A DNA stretch of 23,146 bases from DATGLE01 sp035294325 (GTDB taxonomy: Bacteria > Chloroflexota > Ktedonobacteria > Ktedonobacterales > Ktedonobacteraceae). Location: assembly GCA_035294325.1 (NCBI GenBank), contig DATGLE010000064.1:1-23146 (forward strand). Reading direction: 5' to 3'. The position numbers were made by a program, and so were the translations under genes. How positions within the stretch are numbered: the first letter of the stretch is position 1; every line of letters starts with the position of its first letter. The notes beneath the pieces are model-generated. The model searched no databases. It was not told where the DNA came from and saw only the letters and a program-made list of their open reading frames with translations. Of this stretch, positions 6,996-14,460 are shown piece after piece.

Positions 6996-8309
6996 ATGGC
7001 AGAGACACAACAACCGAACAGGCTGGATGACTATGGCTATCCGGCGCGCCCCGACTCACGGCGGAAGTTGCGCAATATCACCGTGCATGGCAGCCGGCGC
7101 ATACTGCTGGCGCTCATCTCCGTGTTGATGAGCATCGTTGGCGCTGGCCTCCGGGCTGGCAGGCTCGGCAAACGCTATCCGCCGCTGCAACCGGGGCGCT
7201 TTCATCCCCGGCGCATTCTCGTGATCCGCCTCGACCTGATCGGCGATCTCGTGCTCTCGCTTACCGTCGTGCGCCTGCTCAAACGCACCTATCCCGACGC
7301 GGAGATCGACCTGCTGGCGATGCCTTCCAGTGCGCGGATCGCGGCCCACGACCCGGACCTGAGCGCCATCATCACCTACAATCCGAATATCTGGCGCAGG
7401 CCGCGAGCGCTGCTACAACCGGGCAACTGGCGCGAGGCGCGCGAACTGCTGCGCCGCTTGCGCTCGCGCCACTACGATCTCGCGGTGAGCGTCTTCGGAG
7501 CCTGGGCCGCCGTCCTGGCCGTGCTGAGCGGCGCATCACGGCGCGTCGGCTTCGGCAGGGAGGGCTATCCCGGCTTCATGACCGATAGCGTCGCTGGGCG
7601 CCACTGGGATCCACGCGATCACAAGCACGAGGTTGACTATTGTCTGGAACTGGCGCGGGCCGCCGGAGCCAGCACGAGTGAAGCTGATCGCGTTCCGAAA
7701 CTTTTCGTTGACCCACAGGCACGCCAGGAGATCGAGCACATGCTTGGCGAGGAGAAGCTGCGGCCCGGCAAGCCGCTCATCGCCTGTCACGTCAGTTCCA
7801 ACAACGGCCAATCCAAGCGCTGGCCCGTTCCCTACTGGGCAAAACTCATAGACCGGCTCATTCAGGAAGATGGCGCCAGCGTCGTCCTGACGGGCGCGCC
7901 CGAAGACCTTCCGCTTATCGAGAGTGTGCTGAGCCGCACGCACACGCAGCCGATCAACATGGCGGGGAAAACGAGCCTGCCGCAACTCGCCGCGCTGTTG
8001 CAACGCGCCGACCTGCTTATCAGCGGCGATAGCGGCCCCATGCATATCGCCGGGGCAGTCGGCACGCCGCTGATCGCCATTCACGGCCCCACCGATCCCG
8101 CCCTGAGCGGGCCGGTCAGCCCGCAGGCGACGGTGCTGCGCAGCGACATCTGGTGCAGCCCATGCTACAGGACAAAAGGTCCCGCCGACTGTCGCTTTTA
8201 TACAACACAATGCATGAAAAACATTACGCCGGAGCAGGTATACGCAACGATACAGGAAAAGCTTAAAGACCATCCTTCCCTGGCGGCACAACAAAAGGCG
8301 CGTGAATAG
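6996..8309 (+). CDS. Glycosyltransferase family 9 (heptosyltransferase-like), membrane-anchored
   Basis: The 437-residue protein has an N-terminal hydrophobic segment (about 35-52) before a GT-B fold of family 9. The first domain opens with RRILVIRLDLIGDLVLSL (72-89). The second carries the donor-site block GDSGPMHIAGAVGTPLIAIHG (344-364), followed by a Cys cluster (WCSPCY, then two more Cys) typical of the family. GT9 enzymes transfer heptose or related sugars from nucleotide donors to envelope glycans at the inner face of the membrane. No lipid A or core genes are present, so the acceptor is probably another surface glycan. The start is ATG 6996 with only a weak GAAAG site. The stop TAG is directly followed by the next ATG. 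Confidence 0.9.
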   Translation: MAETQQPNRLDDYGYPARPDSRRKLRNITVHGSRRILLALISVLMSIVGAGLRAGRLGKRYPPLQPGRFHPRRILVIRLDLIGDLVLSLTVVRLLKRTYPDAEIDLLAMPSSARIAAHDPDLSAIITYNPNIWRRPRALLQPGNWREARELLRRLRSRHYDLAVSVFGAWAAVLAVLSGASRRVGFGREGYPGFMTDSVAGRHWDPRDHKHEVDYCLELARAAGASTSEADRVPKLFVDPQARQEIEHMLGEEKLRPGKPLIACHVSSNNGQSKRWPVPYWAKLIDRLIQEDGASVVLTGAPEDLPLIESVLSRTHTQPINMAGKTSLPQLAALLQRADLLISGDSGPMHIAGAVGTPLIAIHGPTDPALSGPVSPQATVLRSDIWCSPCYRTKGPADCRFYTTQCMKNITPEQVYATIQEKLKDHPSLAAQQKARE

Positions 8310-9122
8310 ATGCAAAATGGGGATCTCTCGACACCTGCTCTGTTAGCGGCGATGGAGGCAAACTTTGCTGAAGAGATGGCAAGCCTGGCGCGCGGGCTGC
8401 CGGGGGGCGAGCTTTATGGAGACGCCGAGCTACAGATCTTCTATACAGGGAAGGCTGGCTTCAACGGCGTGACGCGCGCCAGCTTTGCCAGCGATGACCC
8501 GGCCTACGTCAACGCCCGCATTGCCGCAATCCTGGACTATTTTCGAAAGCGAGATGTTCCCCTGGGATGGCTCGTCGGCCCGCTGGCAAGGCCGACCAAT
8601 CTGCCTGACTACCTGCAAGCGCACGGTCTGATCTATCGCAGCACGGATATAGCAATGGCGCTGGATATCCAGTCTTTACGCGCAGCGCCGCCGAGCGTGT
8701 CAGGATTGACGATCAGGGAAGTTGCCAGCACCGAGGACCTGCGCGCATGGTATACGGTGAACATTGAGGGTTTTGGCTACACAGAGCAGACCGGGCGTGT
8801 GTACTACGAGGCTTATGCCAACCTCGGCTGCGGCGCTGGCCGGCCCTGGCATCACTTCATAGGCTGGTTGGGGAACAGGCCCGTTGCCATCGCCTCCCTG
8901 CTCCTGCATGCAGGCGTAGCGGGCATCTATGGCATTGCCACAATTCCCGAAGCCAGGCGCCGTGGCATCGGCAGCGCCATAACACTGCATGCGCTGCACG
9001 CGGCCCGCGCGAACGGCTATGGGGTGGCGACCCTTTCCCCGACCGCAATGGGCAGGAATATCTATCAACGCATCGGCTTTCAAGAAGTTTGTAAAATGCA
9101 GTTCTATCGCTGGTCGCCATGA
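8310..9122 (+). CDS. GNAT family N-acetyltransferase
   Basis: The 270-residue protein has a C-terminal GNAT domain from about residue 132. It begins LTIREVASTEDLRAWY, continues with GNRPVAIASLLLHAGVAGIY, the acetyl-CoA loop IPEARRRGIGSAIT (RRRGIG at 216-221), and ends SPTAMGRNIYQRIGFQEV. Residues 1-125 look like a second, degenerate GNAT-like half, a known layout in which only the C-terminal half binds acetyl-CoA. The start codon follows the previous stop without a gap (TAGATG) and the next gene begins 14 bases after its stop, so it is the middle gene of a tight operon with two GT9 transferases. Acetylation of a sugar or amine in the same glycan is an inference. Confidence 0.85.
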   Translation: MQNGDLSTPALLAAMEANFAEEMASLARGLPGGELYGDAELQIFYTGKAGFNGVTRASFASDDPAYVNARIAAILDYFRKRDVPLGWLVGPLARPTNLPDYLQAHGLIYRSTDIAMALDIQSLRAAPPSVSGLTIREVASTEDLRAWYTVNIEGFGYTEQTGRVYYEAYANLGCGAGRPWHHFIGWLGNRPVAIASLLLHAGVAGIYGIATIPEARRRGIGSAITLHALHAARANGYGVATLSPTAMGRNIYQRIGFQEVCKMQFYRWSP

Positions 9123-9136
9123 CCATTTAAAAAAGC

Positions 9137-10291
9137 ATGAGACATAGAGAGTATATTACGCTGCCACCCGACGCACATATACTGGTCATCAAGATGGCAG
9201 GGATCGGCGATCTCCTGCTCGCTACTCCCGCGCTGCGTGGCCTGCGCGAAAGCTATCCACAGGCGCGCATTGACCTGCTGGTAACGCCGGACTCCGCCGG
9301 CCTGCTTAACGATTGGCCGGTCATCGACAACATCATTGTGCTGGACAAATATCTTTTCGACTACCCGCAGCAGATGATAACGCATCCCCGGCGCCTGCTG
9401 CGCCTGCTGCCACTCTGGCGCACGCTGCGGAATGGGCATTACGATGCCGCGCTGCTGCTCCATCACCTGACGCTGCCCTTTGGACGCCTCAAACATCAGA
9501 TCTTGATGCGGGCGACGGGCACGCGCTGGCGCATCGGACTGGATAACGGGCATGGCTGGTTCCTCAATGTGCGCGTCAAAGATAACGGCTTCGGCGCCAT
9601 GCACGAGGCCGAGTATAACATGGCGGTGGCCGTCGCTGCCGGGGCGACGGTACGCAATAAGCGCCTGGAGGTGCCGTTGAGCGAGGGGGAGCGCGAGCAG
9701 GCGCGCCGGCTGGTTTATGGAGATGAGCCGCCTGAGGAGGTCGCGCGGCCCATTATTGCCATGCATCCGGGCAGCGGGGGCTATAGCCTCGCGCGTCGCT
9801 GGGCGCCTGACCGTTTCGCCCAACTGGCCGACACGCTCTTTCGCGATGTTGGGGGACAATTGTTGCTGCTGGGCGGACCAGAGGAGTCCGAACTGCATCA
9901 TCACATCATGAGCATGATGCAATCGCGGATGCCCGCACGCAGCCTCGCAGGGCAGGGCAGCGTCAAAGTCGCGGCGGCTGTCCTGGAACTGGTCGATCTC
10001 TTCGCCGGCAACGACTCGGCTCTCATGCATCTGGCGGCAGCGGTAGGCGCGCCGACGGTTGCCATCTTCGGCCTGACGAACCACAAAGCCTGGGGACCCT
10101 ACACCGGCGACGCTCACAGCAAACGCGCCACAGTCGTTCGCCTCGACCTGCCGTGCATGCCCTGCTTCTATCGCGGGCACGACCTCGGCACGCCTGAGGG
10201 CTGCATTCCGCGCGATTGCCTGGGATGGCTCGGCGTCGATCCCGTCGCGGCGGCGGCGCGCAGGATGCTGCGCGAGACAGCAAAGAGGTAG
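9137..10291 (+). CDS. Glycosyltransferase family 9 (heptosyltransferase-like)
   Basis: The 384-residue GT-B enzyme opens with AHILVIKMAGIGDLLLATPALRG, the GT9 N-terminal strand and loop (13-35). It has AMHPGSGGYSLARRWAPDRF (208-227) and GNDSALMHLAAAVGAPTVAIFG (291-312) at the donor site, then a CMPCF/C/C cluster. It lacks the membrane segment of the first GT9 protein, and the two differ enough to have different acceptors or linkages. The start ATG 9137 has only an A-rich stretch upstream, so translation may be coupled to the acetyltransferase gene. The last codons (ETAKR and stop) lie in the left arm of a 35-bp inverted repeat shared with the facing radical SAM gene. Confidence 0.9.
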   Translation: MRHREYITLPPDAHILVIKMAGIGDLLLATPALRGLRESYPQARIDLLVTPDSAGLLNDWPVIDNIIVLDKYLFDYPQQMITHPRRLLRLLPLWRTLRNGHYDAALLLHHLTLPFGRLKHQILMRATGTRWRIGLDNGHGWFLNVRVKDNGFGAMHEAEYNMAVAVAAGATVRNKRLEVPLSEGEREQARRLVYGDEPPEEVARPIIAMHPGSGGYSLARRWAPDRFAQLADTLFRDVGGQLLLLGGPEESELHHHIMSMMQSRMPARSLAGQGSVKVAAAVLELVDLFAGNDSALMHLAAAVGAPTVAIFGLTNHKAWGPYTGDAHSKRATVVRLDLPCMPCFYRGHDLGTPEGCIPRDCLGWLGVDPVAAAARRMLRETAKR

Positions 10292-10347
10292 CTGTGCTGC
10301 GAGCGCACTAGCGCGCTCGCAGCACAGCTACCTCTTTGCTGTCTCGC
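10272..10347. terminator. 35-bp perfect inverted repeat between convergent genes
   Basis: Arms 10272-10306 and 10313-10347 are exact complements around ACTAGC, with GCGC at the tip on both sides. The left arm contains the last GT9 codons and stop, the right arm the last 12 codons or so of the radical SAM gene. The hairpin should stop transcription from both sides although it has no U-tract. Confidence 0.75.
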
Positions 10348-11597
10348 ATCCCTCTCTTTACAGGCCGCGAGAAGTTGCCAATCTCCACGCCTGGCACCTC
10401 GCGCTTGAGAATATCGATCAGAGCGGGTATTCCCAGCGCGCGGCCCATCGAGTCGAGCGACGGCATGCGCGGTATGAGCACTTCGGGATCGATGTTGAGG
10501 TTGCGCAACTGGATCAGGCGCAGACCCGTCTCCCGCACGAACGCAAGCAGCGCCTCGACCTCGCGTTCGCGGTCAATCATGCCGGGAAAGCAGAGCAGAT
10601 TGATAGAGCTATAGACGCCGGCGTCGCGCGCCCTCTTGAGCGATTCTTTGACATCCTCAAAGGTGTAGCCCAGCGGGCGGTAATAGGCGTTGTAGGTTTC
10701 ATGATGGCCGGAGATCGTGCTGGCGCGAATCGTATCCAGCCCGGCATCGTAGAGGCGTTGCAGCCAGCGCGGGTTACTGGCGTTGGTATTGATATTGATG
10801 ACGCCTTTCTTCGTGCGCGAGCGAATGACTTTGATTGCCTGCTCGATACGCCGCCACTGTAACAGCGGCTCGCCCTCACAGCCCTGCCCAAAACTGACTA
10901 TCGCATCCTCGGCCTGCTCCAGATGGGGAACGGCGACCTCCACAATTTCGTCAACGCCGGGAATAAAGGTCAGGCGATCCTGCGGCGAGACGAGAGCTTC
11001 TTCCTCCTGCTTCGAGATGCAGCCGACGCAGCGCGCATTGCAGCCAGGAGAGACCGCTATCGCCATCTCCCAGCGCTCAAAAAAGAGGTTGCTCGCCGTG
11101 GGGCAGGAGTAGTCGAGCGCGCAGTGGGCGTGCTGCTTGATGATGCGATTATCTGGATAGCGAGCCTGCTTCTCGCGCACGCGGCGCTCTAACGCCTCCC
11201 TGTTAAAAGCGCGGGGATGCCACTTATGCGGATCGTCGGTCTTCAATGCAGCCACGTAGAGCCGACCATGCATACCAGCCACAGCGCTGTAGCCAAAGAA
11301 CGGCAGCGGCTCGGTATGCGGCACCTTCTCATAGCCCGGCAGCAATGTGCGTGTATAGCCGATGGGCAGCAGGGCTGCGAGCGCCCAGCCGCGCGACTGC
11401 GGCAGCGTCCGCCGCTCGCCATCACGCCTGCGCCCCACAGCCAGGCGATCAGGCATCATCGAAAGAGTGGCGCCATCGGGCACAGGTATGAGATCAGCAG
11501 CTTCCAGGGGACGATCAGCGAAGGCCAGCGCTTGCAGGCGCGGCTCCTCACGTATCTCTCCATCGAGTGTGCAATAGACCAGATATGGAGTTGACAT
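10308..11597 (-). CDS. Radical SAM protein
   Basis: The 429-residue protein carries the radical SAM cluster motif CNARCVGC (C186, C190, C193) after SPG. Typical later strands are VSFGQGCEGEPLL (the GGEP-like motif), INTNASNP, LDTIRASTISGHHETYNAYYR and SSINLLCFPGMIDRERE. An N-terminal region of about 175 residues precedes it, with two more Cys (HAHCALDYSC, C159 and C165). No SPASM-type Cys-rich tail follows, so a second cluster is not evident. I do not recognise the subfamily. ATG 11597 has AAAAAGGA upstream. A small gene ends 23 bases before it on the same strand, so they form an operon. The C-terminal RDSKEVAVLRAR is encoded by the inverted repeat and may be acquired. Confidence 0.85.
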   Translation of the reverse strand: MSTPYLVYCTLDGEIREEPRLQALAFADRPLEAADLIPVPDGATLSMMPDRLAVGRRRDGERRTLPQSRGWALAALLPIGYTRTLLPGYEKVPHTEPLPFFGYSAVAGMHGRLYVAALKTDDPHKWHPRAFNREALERRVREKQARYPDNRIIKQHAHCALDYSCPTASNLFFERWEMAIAVSPGCNARCVGCISKQEEEALVSPQDRLTFIPGVDEIVEVAVPHLEQAEDAIVSFGQGCEGEPLLQWRRIEQAIKVIRSRTKKGVININTNASNPRWLQRLYDAGLDTIRASTISGHHETYNAYYRPLGYTFEDVKESLKRARDAGVYSSINLLCFPGMIDREREVEALLAFVRETGLRLIQLRNLNIDPEVLIPRMPSLDSMGRALGIPALIDILKREVPGVEIGNFSRPVKRGMRDSKEVAVLRAR

Positions 11598-11620
11598 GTA
11601 TATCCTTTTTAATGATGCAA

Positions 11621-11923
11621 CTAGTGCATCGGCGGTGGTGTCGCCGGAATGCGTGGGCCGGTGGGGCGATCATCGACCAGTTCCTCGTCGAAGATTCTCG
11701 GCAACCCACCACTAACTCCTGCGCGCGCCTGTGCCGAAACGCGATGCTCTAATTCGCGAGCATCTTCGTACACAAAGCTCAGCAGGATATGCTCGCCGCG
11801 CATCGTCTGACACATGTAACGAATGCGCGGGTGCTCCCCTTCCATCCAGGCATTGACCATCGCCTCCAGCGCAGACATGCTGTCACCACACTGGGCGCTA
11901 TCAAAGCCTTTGAACCTGTACAC
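11621..11923 (-). CDS. Hypothetical small protein upstream of radical SAM gene
   Basis: I do not recognise this 100-residue protein. It begins with a strand (YRFKGFDSA), then a helix (MSALEAMVNAWME), then two strands (RIRYMCQTMRGEHILLSFVYE), a helix (DARELEHRVSAQAR), and ends in a Pro-rich tail (RPTGPRIPATPPPMH). The order resembles small alpha-beta proteins that form dimers, without a specific match. The GTG start at 11923 is chosen because AAAGGA lies eight bases upstream; a longer in-frame start at 11968 lacks such a site. Its place directly before the radical SAM gene suggests a partner or, less likely, a substrate. Confidence 0.6.
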   Translation of the reverse strand: MYRFKGFDSAQCGDSMSALEAMVNAWMEGEHPRIRYMCQTMRGEHILLSFVYEDARELEHRVSAQARAGVSGGLPRIFDEELVDDRPTGPRIPATPPPMH

Positions 11924-12004
11924 CGTCTCATCCTTTCGACTAGCAAGGGAACGACACTCTTGTACCACGCAGCGACGCCCATCCTTCCCAATTAATCGCA
12001 GGCT

Positions 12005-12033
12005 ATTGTATCATGTCAGGCACATACTTTCCA
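12005..12033 (-). promoter_or_regulatory. Promoter candidate for the small protein-radical SAM operon
   Basis: On the minus strand TGGAAA (12028-12033), 17 bases and TACAAT (12005-12010), about 80 bases before the GTG start. The -10 is strong and the -35 partial. Confidence 0.4.
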
Positions 12034-12272
12034 TAGCCAATAATTCATCAACCCATCAGCATCCTCCCGGGTAGTGCCCTTCCAGAGAAAGTGGGCGGGT
12101 AGAATTCAAAAAAAAGAAATTTGTCAAGCGGAAGAGTAGAGAGCGCCGCCCTTCAAAACACGAGGATAGAGACTATGAGCAGAGCATTACCCTTTTAAAT
12201 GGACAACATGTCCAATAAGATAGATGTTAGCTCAAAAATATCTCAAGGAAACCAGAGAAACGCTTCATAAAA

Positions 12273-12289
12273 GCCCGCTAAAAGCGGGC
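12273..12289 (-). terminator. Terminator-like hairpin reading minus
   Basis: GCCCGC-TAAAA-GCGGGC. On the minus strand it is followed by TTTTAT, like an intrinsic terminator, but no minus-strand gene lies directly upstream. It may insulate the radical SAM operon from antisense transcripts of the antiporter side. Confidence 0.35.
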
Positions 12290-12314
12290 AATATTCTCAA
12301 AATCAATGCGGGAA

Positions 12315-12353
12315 AGCGGCGTGATTTGTGCATAGTGCACAAATCACGCCGCT
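12315..12353. repeat. Perfect palindrome e (18-bp arms)
   Basis: AGCGGCGTGATTTGTGCA (12315-12332) and its complement (12336-12353) with loop TAG. It lies about 45 bases upstream of the antiporter promoter candidate. Unlike most other palindromes here it has no GCGC tip. Confidence 0.7.
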
Positions 12354-12366
12354 GAATTTCTGACAA

Positions 12367-12403
12367 CCTGGCCGTAACGTGCCAGGGTATTCCTTGCTAT
12401 ACT
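12367..12403 (+). promoter_or_regulatory. Extended -10 promoter with operator-like repeat
   Basis: TTGCTATACT places an extended -10 (TGC TATACT, -10 at 12398-12403) ahead of the antiporter operon; the -35 is poor. CCTGGC-N8-GCCAGG (12367-12386) overlaps the -35 zone and could be an activator or repressor site. The transcript would have a leader of about 160 bases. Confidence 0.4.
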
Positions 12404-12569
12404 TTGGTTTGAGGAGATAAACACATCTTGCCCATCACAGATGGTTTGTCAACTTTACGGCTCGACGAAAGATTAGTTGTTCGTCAGTTGTTTCTAGATA
12501 CTCAGCGGCGAGTCACGAGCCTTTGTCCGGCAATGAAGAGTTCTTCTCATAAGACGGAGCCGCTGTGTT

Positions 12570-13832
12570 ATGTCTACGACATTCCTTGTTATCCTTGCCT
12601 GTCTTCTGATCGCCGCGAAACTTGCGGGCTGGTTGTGTCACCGCCTCGGTATTCCCTCTGTCCTGGGACAGTTGCTACTGGGGGTGATAGCAGGTCCCTC
12701 CCTGCTTGCCTGGGTTCAGCCTAATCTGCTGCTCTCCTCTTTCGCCAATGTGGGGGTGATTGTGCTGATGTTTCTTGCCGGACTTGAGACGGATATGCAG
12801 CAAATGCGCCTCGTGGGGAAAGCGGCCTTTCTCTCCGCTACTCTCGGGGTGATCGCACCTTTTGTGGCCGGCGCCATCTTTGCCCATGCGCTGGGGTACA
12901 GCCTGACTACATGCCTTTTCATCGGAACCCTGCTCACAGCAACCAGCGTCAGCATTTCCGCGCAAACTCTCAAGGATCTGGGGAAGCTGACCACCAGAGC
13001 AGGCACCACCATTCTCGGGGCGGCGGTGATCGACGATGTGCTTGGTCTCATCGTGCTATCACTCATCCTCGCCTTTACACTTGGACAGAATCCAGCATGG
13101 GGTATGCTCAAAATGTTGCTCTACTTTCCCATTGCCTGGGTTCTGGGGTACTATGGCTTTCCACTGCTCTCCCGCCTGCTTCCGCGCTTCCTGGCGCTGG
13201 AGGCTCGTATCGGCCTGATCCTCGCGCTCGTCCTGCTCTATGCCTGGTCCGCCGAATCTCTCGGCAACCTTGCCGCAATTACCGGGGCCTACATCGCGGG
13301 CCTGCTGGTCAGTCGGACAGAGATGAAGGAGTGGGTGCACGACGGCCTGACGAAGATCGGCTATGCGCTTTTTATTCCGCTCTTCTTTGTCTACGTTGGC
13401 ATCGAAGCGAATTTTCGTAATCTGGGGCACCTCTCTTTTCTTCCCGTGCTCAGCTTTATCGCGATTGCGATCATCACGAAAATGATCGGCTGTGGTAGTG
13501 GGGCACTGTTGAGTCGCTTCCACCCCCAGGAAGCGTTGACGGTAGGTGTGGGAATGGTCTCGCGCGGCGAGGTGGCGCTGATTACCGGCACCATTGGATT
13601 GCAAGCAGGTTTACTGTCTCCATCGCTCTTTTCTGTCGTTATTGTGATCACAGTCGTGACCACCATCGTTACGCCCTTACTGCTCAAACTCGTCTCCCTT
13701 CTCCCGGCAAGGGAGCCATTGGGAGACAGGCAAAGCGGTGACGCTTTCCCGGCTATCGTTGAAGAATTTGTTGAGCACATCGTGCCCGGCGAGGAAGAGG
13801 TTGCCATACAGGAGAAAAGCCATGTCTGGTGA
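12570..13832 (+). CDS. CPA2 family cation:proton antiporter (Kef/NapA type)
   Basis: The 420-residue integral membrane protein has about 11-12 hydrophobic segments, beginning at the N-terminus. The core has GIPSVLGQLLLGVIAGP (27-43), LMFLAGLETD (66-75) and AAVIDDVLGLIVLS (151-164), with D155-D156 at the ion-binding site. SRGEVALI appears in the later helices. These mark the CPA2 monovalent cation/H+ antiporters. The charged C-terminal tail of about 40 residues lacks a TrkA-N (RCK) nucleotide-binding domain, so gating differs from full KefB/KefC. The start ATG 12570 has GACGGAG ten bases upstream. Its stop overlaps the TPR gene by 11 bases, and the ammonium transporter follows, forming a transport operon. 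Ion specificity (K+, Na+, possibly NH4+) cannot be read. Confidence 0.9.
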   Translation: MSTTFLVILACLLIAAKLAGWLCHRLGIPSVLGQLLLGVIAGPSLLAWVQPNLLLSSFANVGVIVLMFLAGLETDMQQMRLVGKAAFLSATLGVIAPFVAGAIFAHALGYSLTTCLFIGTLLTATSVSISAQTLKDLGKLTTRAGTTILGAAVIDDVLGLIVLSLILAFTLGQNPAWGMLKMLLYFPIAWVLGYYGFPLLSRLLPRFLALEARIGLILALVLLYAWSAESLGNLAAITGAYIAGLLVSRTEMKEWVHDGLTKIGYALFIPLFFVYVGIEANFRNLGHLSFLPVLSFIAIAIITKMIGCGSGALLSRFHPQEALTVGVGMVSRGEVALITGTIGLQAGLLSPSLFSVVIVITVVTTIVTPLLLKLVSLLPAREPLGDRQSGDAFPAIVEEFVEHIVPGEEEVAIQEKSHVW

Positions 13833-14418
13833 TACCTATAGCGATATGCTTGATAAAGGCTATGCTTGCCTGCGTCGCGGCGATCCTGACGCCGCGAAGA
13901 TCTGCTTCCGGCAGGCCAGCCGGCAGGATCCGGCCCGTCCACAGGGCTATTTTGGCGTGGCCCTGGCTTACCTGGAGAGCGGATTGCACGATGACGCAAA
14001 ACAAGCTCTGGAGCAGGCGCTCCAGGTCGATCCGACCTATGTTCCTGCCAGGGCATACCTGGGCATTGAACTGTTGAGACGCTATGATCTTGACGGCGCG
14101 CAAGAGGCCCTGGATCAGGCGCTGCGCGATGAACCGGCGAACCTGCTGGCCCACATCAAGTACGCTGAGTACTACTATCGCCTGGGCTTTTACCATCGCT
14201 CTGTCGAGATGCTTGAGCGCGGCCTGAACGGGCCGCATAGGGCAAACGAACATGTTGTGGCGATAGCCCGGCAATTGCTCGTGCAGGCTCGCCAGAAGAG
14301 AAAAGGCATGATTCTTCGTGAGCCACCTGACCCTCGCCGTTTGCTTCATCTCTTTGACCGCTTGCTGGCAAGGCGGGTGAAGAGGAAACAGGCAACGCAA
14401 GAGGCTCAGTTAAGCTAA
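13822..14418 (+). CDS. Tetratricopeptide repeat protein
   Basis: The 198-residue soluble protein consists of about three to four TPR units: DKGYACLRRGDPDAAKICFR, GYFGVALAYLESGLHDDAKQ, ARAYLGIELLRRYDLDGAQE and HIKYAEYYYRLGFYHRSVE. They show the usual pattern of small residues at helix contacts. A basic tail (RRVKRKQATQEAQ) ends it. It has no signal peptide or membrane segment. The start ATG 13822 inside the antiporter gene is chosen because AGGAGAAAAG precedes it; a longer frame from 13738 overlaps the antiporter further and has no ribosome site. It lies between the antiporter and the ammonium transporter, so it could scaffold or regulate one of them, which is an inference from position. Confidence 0.82.
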   Translation: MSGDTYSDMLDKGYACLRRGDPDAAKICFRQASRQDPARPQGYFGVALAYLESGLHDDAKQALEQALQVDPTYVPARAYLGIELLRRYDLDGAQEALDQALRDEPANLLAHIKYAEYYYRLGFYHRSVEMLERGLNGPHRANEHVVAIARQLLVQARQKRKGMILREPPDPRRLLHLFDRLLARRVKRKQATQEAQLS

Positions 14419-14460
14419 ATCCCTAAACTTCGTCTTCCTGAGAGGAGAAAGGATGGTTCT

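Larger units (their letters stand above)
11924..12569. other. Divergent 646-bp intergenic region
   Basis: The gap is AT-richer than the genes around it and I see no convincing gene. It holds a GGACA-ACA-TGTCC repeat (12201-12213), a GCCCGC/GCGGGC hairpin (12273-12289) followed on the minus strand by TTTTAT, and a perfect 18-bp palindrome with loop TAG (12315-12353). Promoter candidates for both flanking operons are listed separately. Confidence 0.6.

Noticed and set aside
7536..8315. 259-codon minus-strand frame over the first GT9 gene
   Set aside because: Antisense shadow of a conserved gene without ribosome site or domain.
9104..10180. 358-codon frame on the minus strand opposite the second GT9 gene
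   Set aside because: It mirrors a well supported GT9 gene, has biased His/Gln/Arg composition and no family pattern.
12428..12724. 98-codon TTG frame behind GAGGAG before the antiporter
   Set aside because: It overlaps the antiporter by 155 bases in another frame and has no recognisable features; the GAGGAG is 11 bases from a weak TTG.
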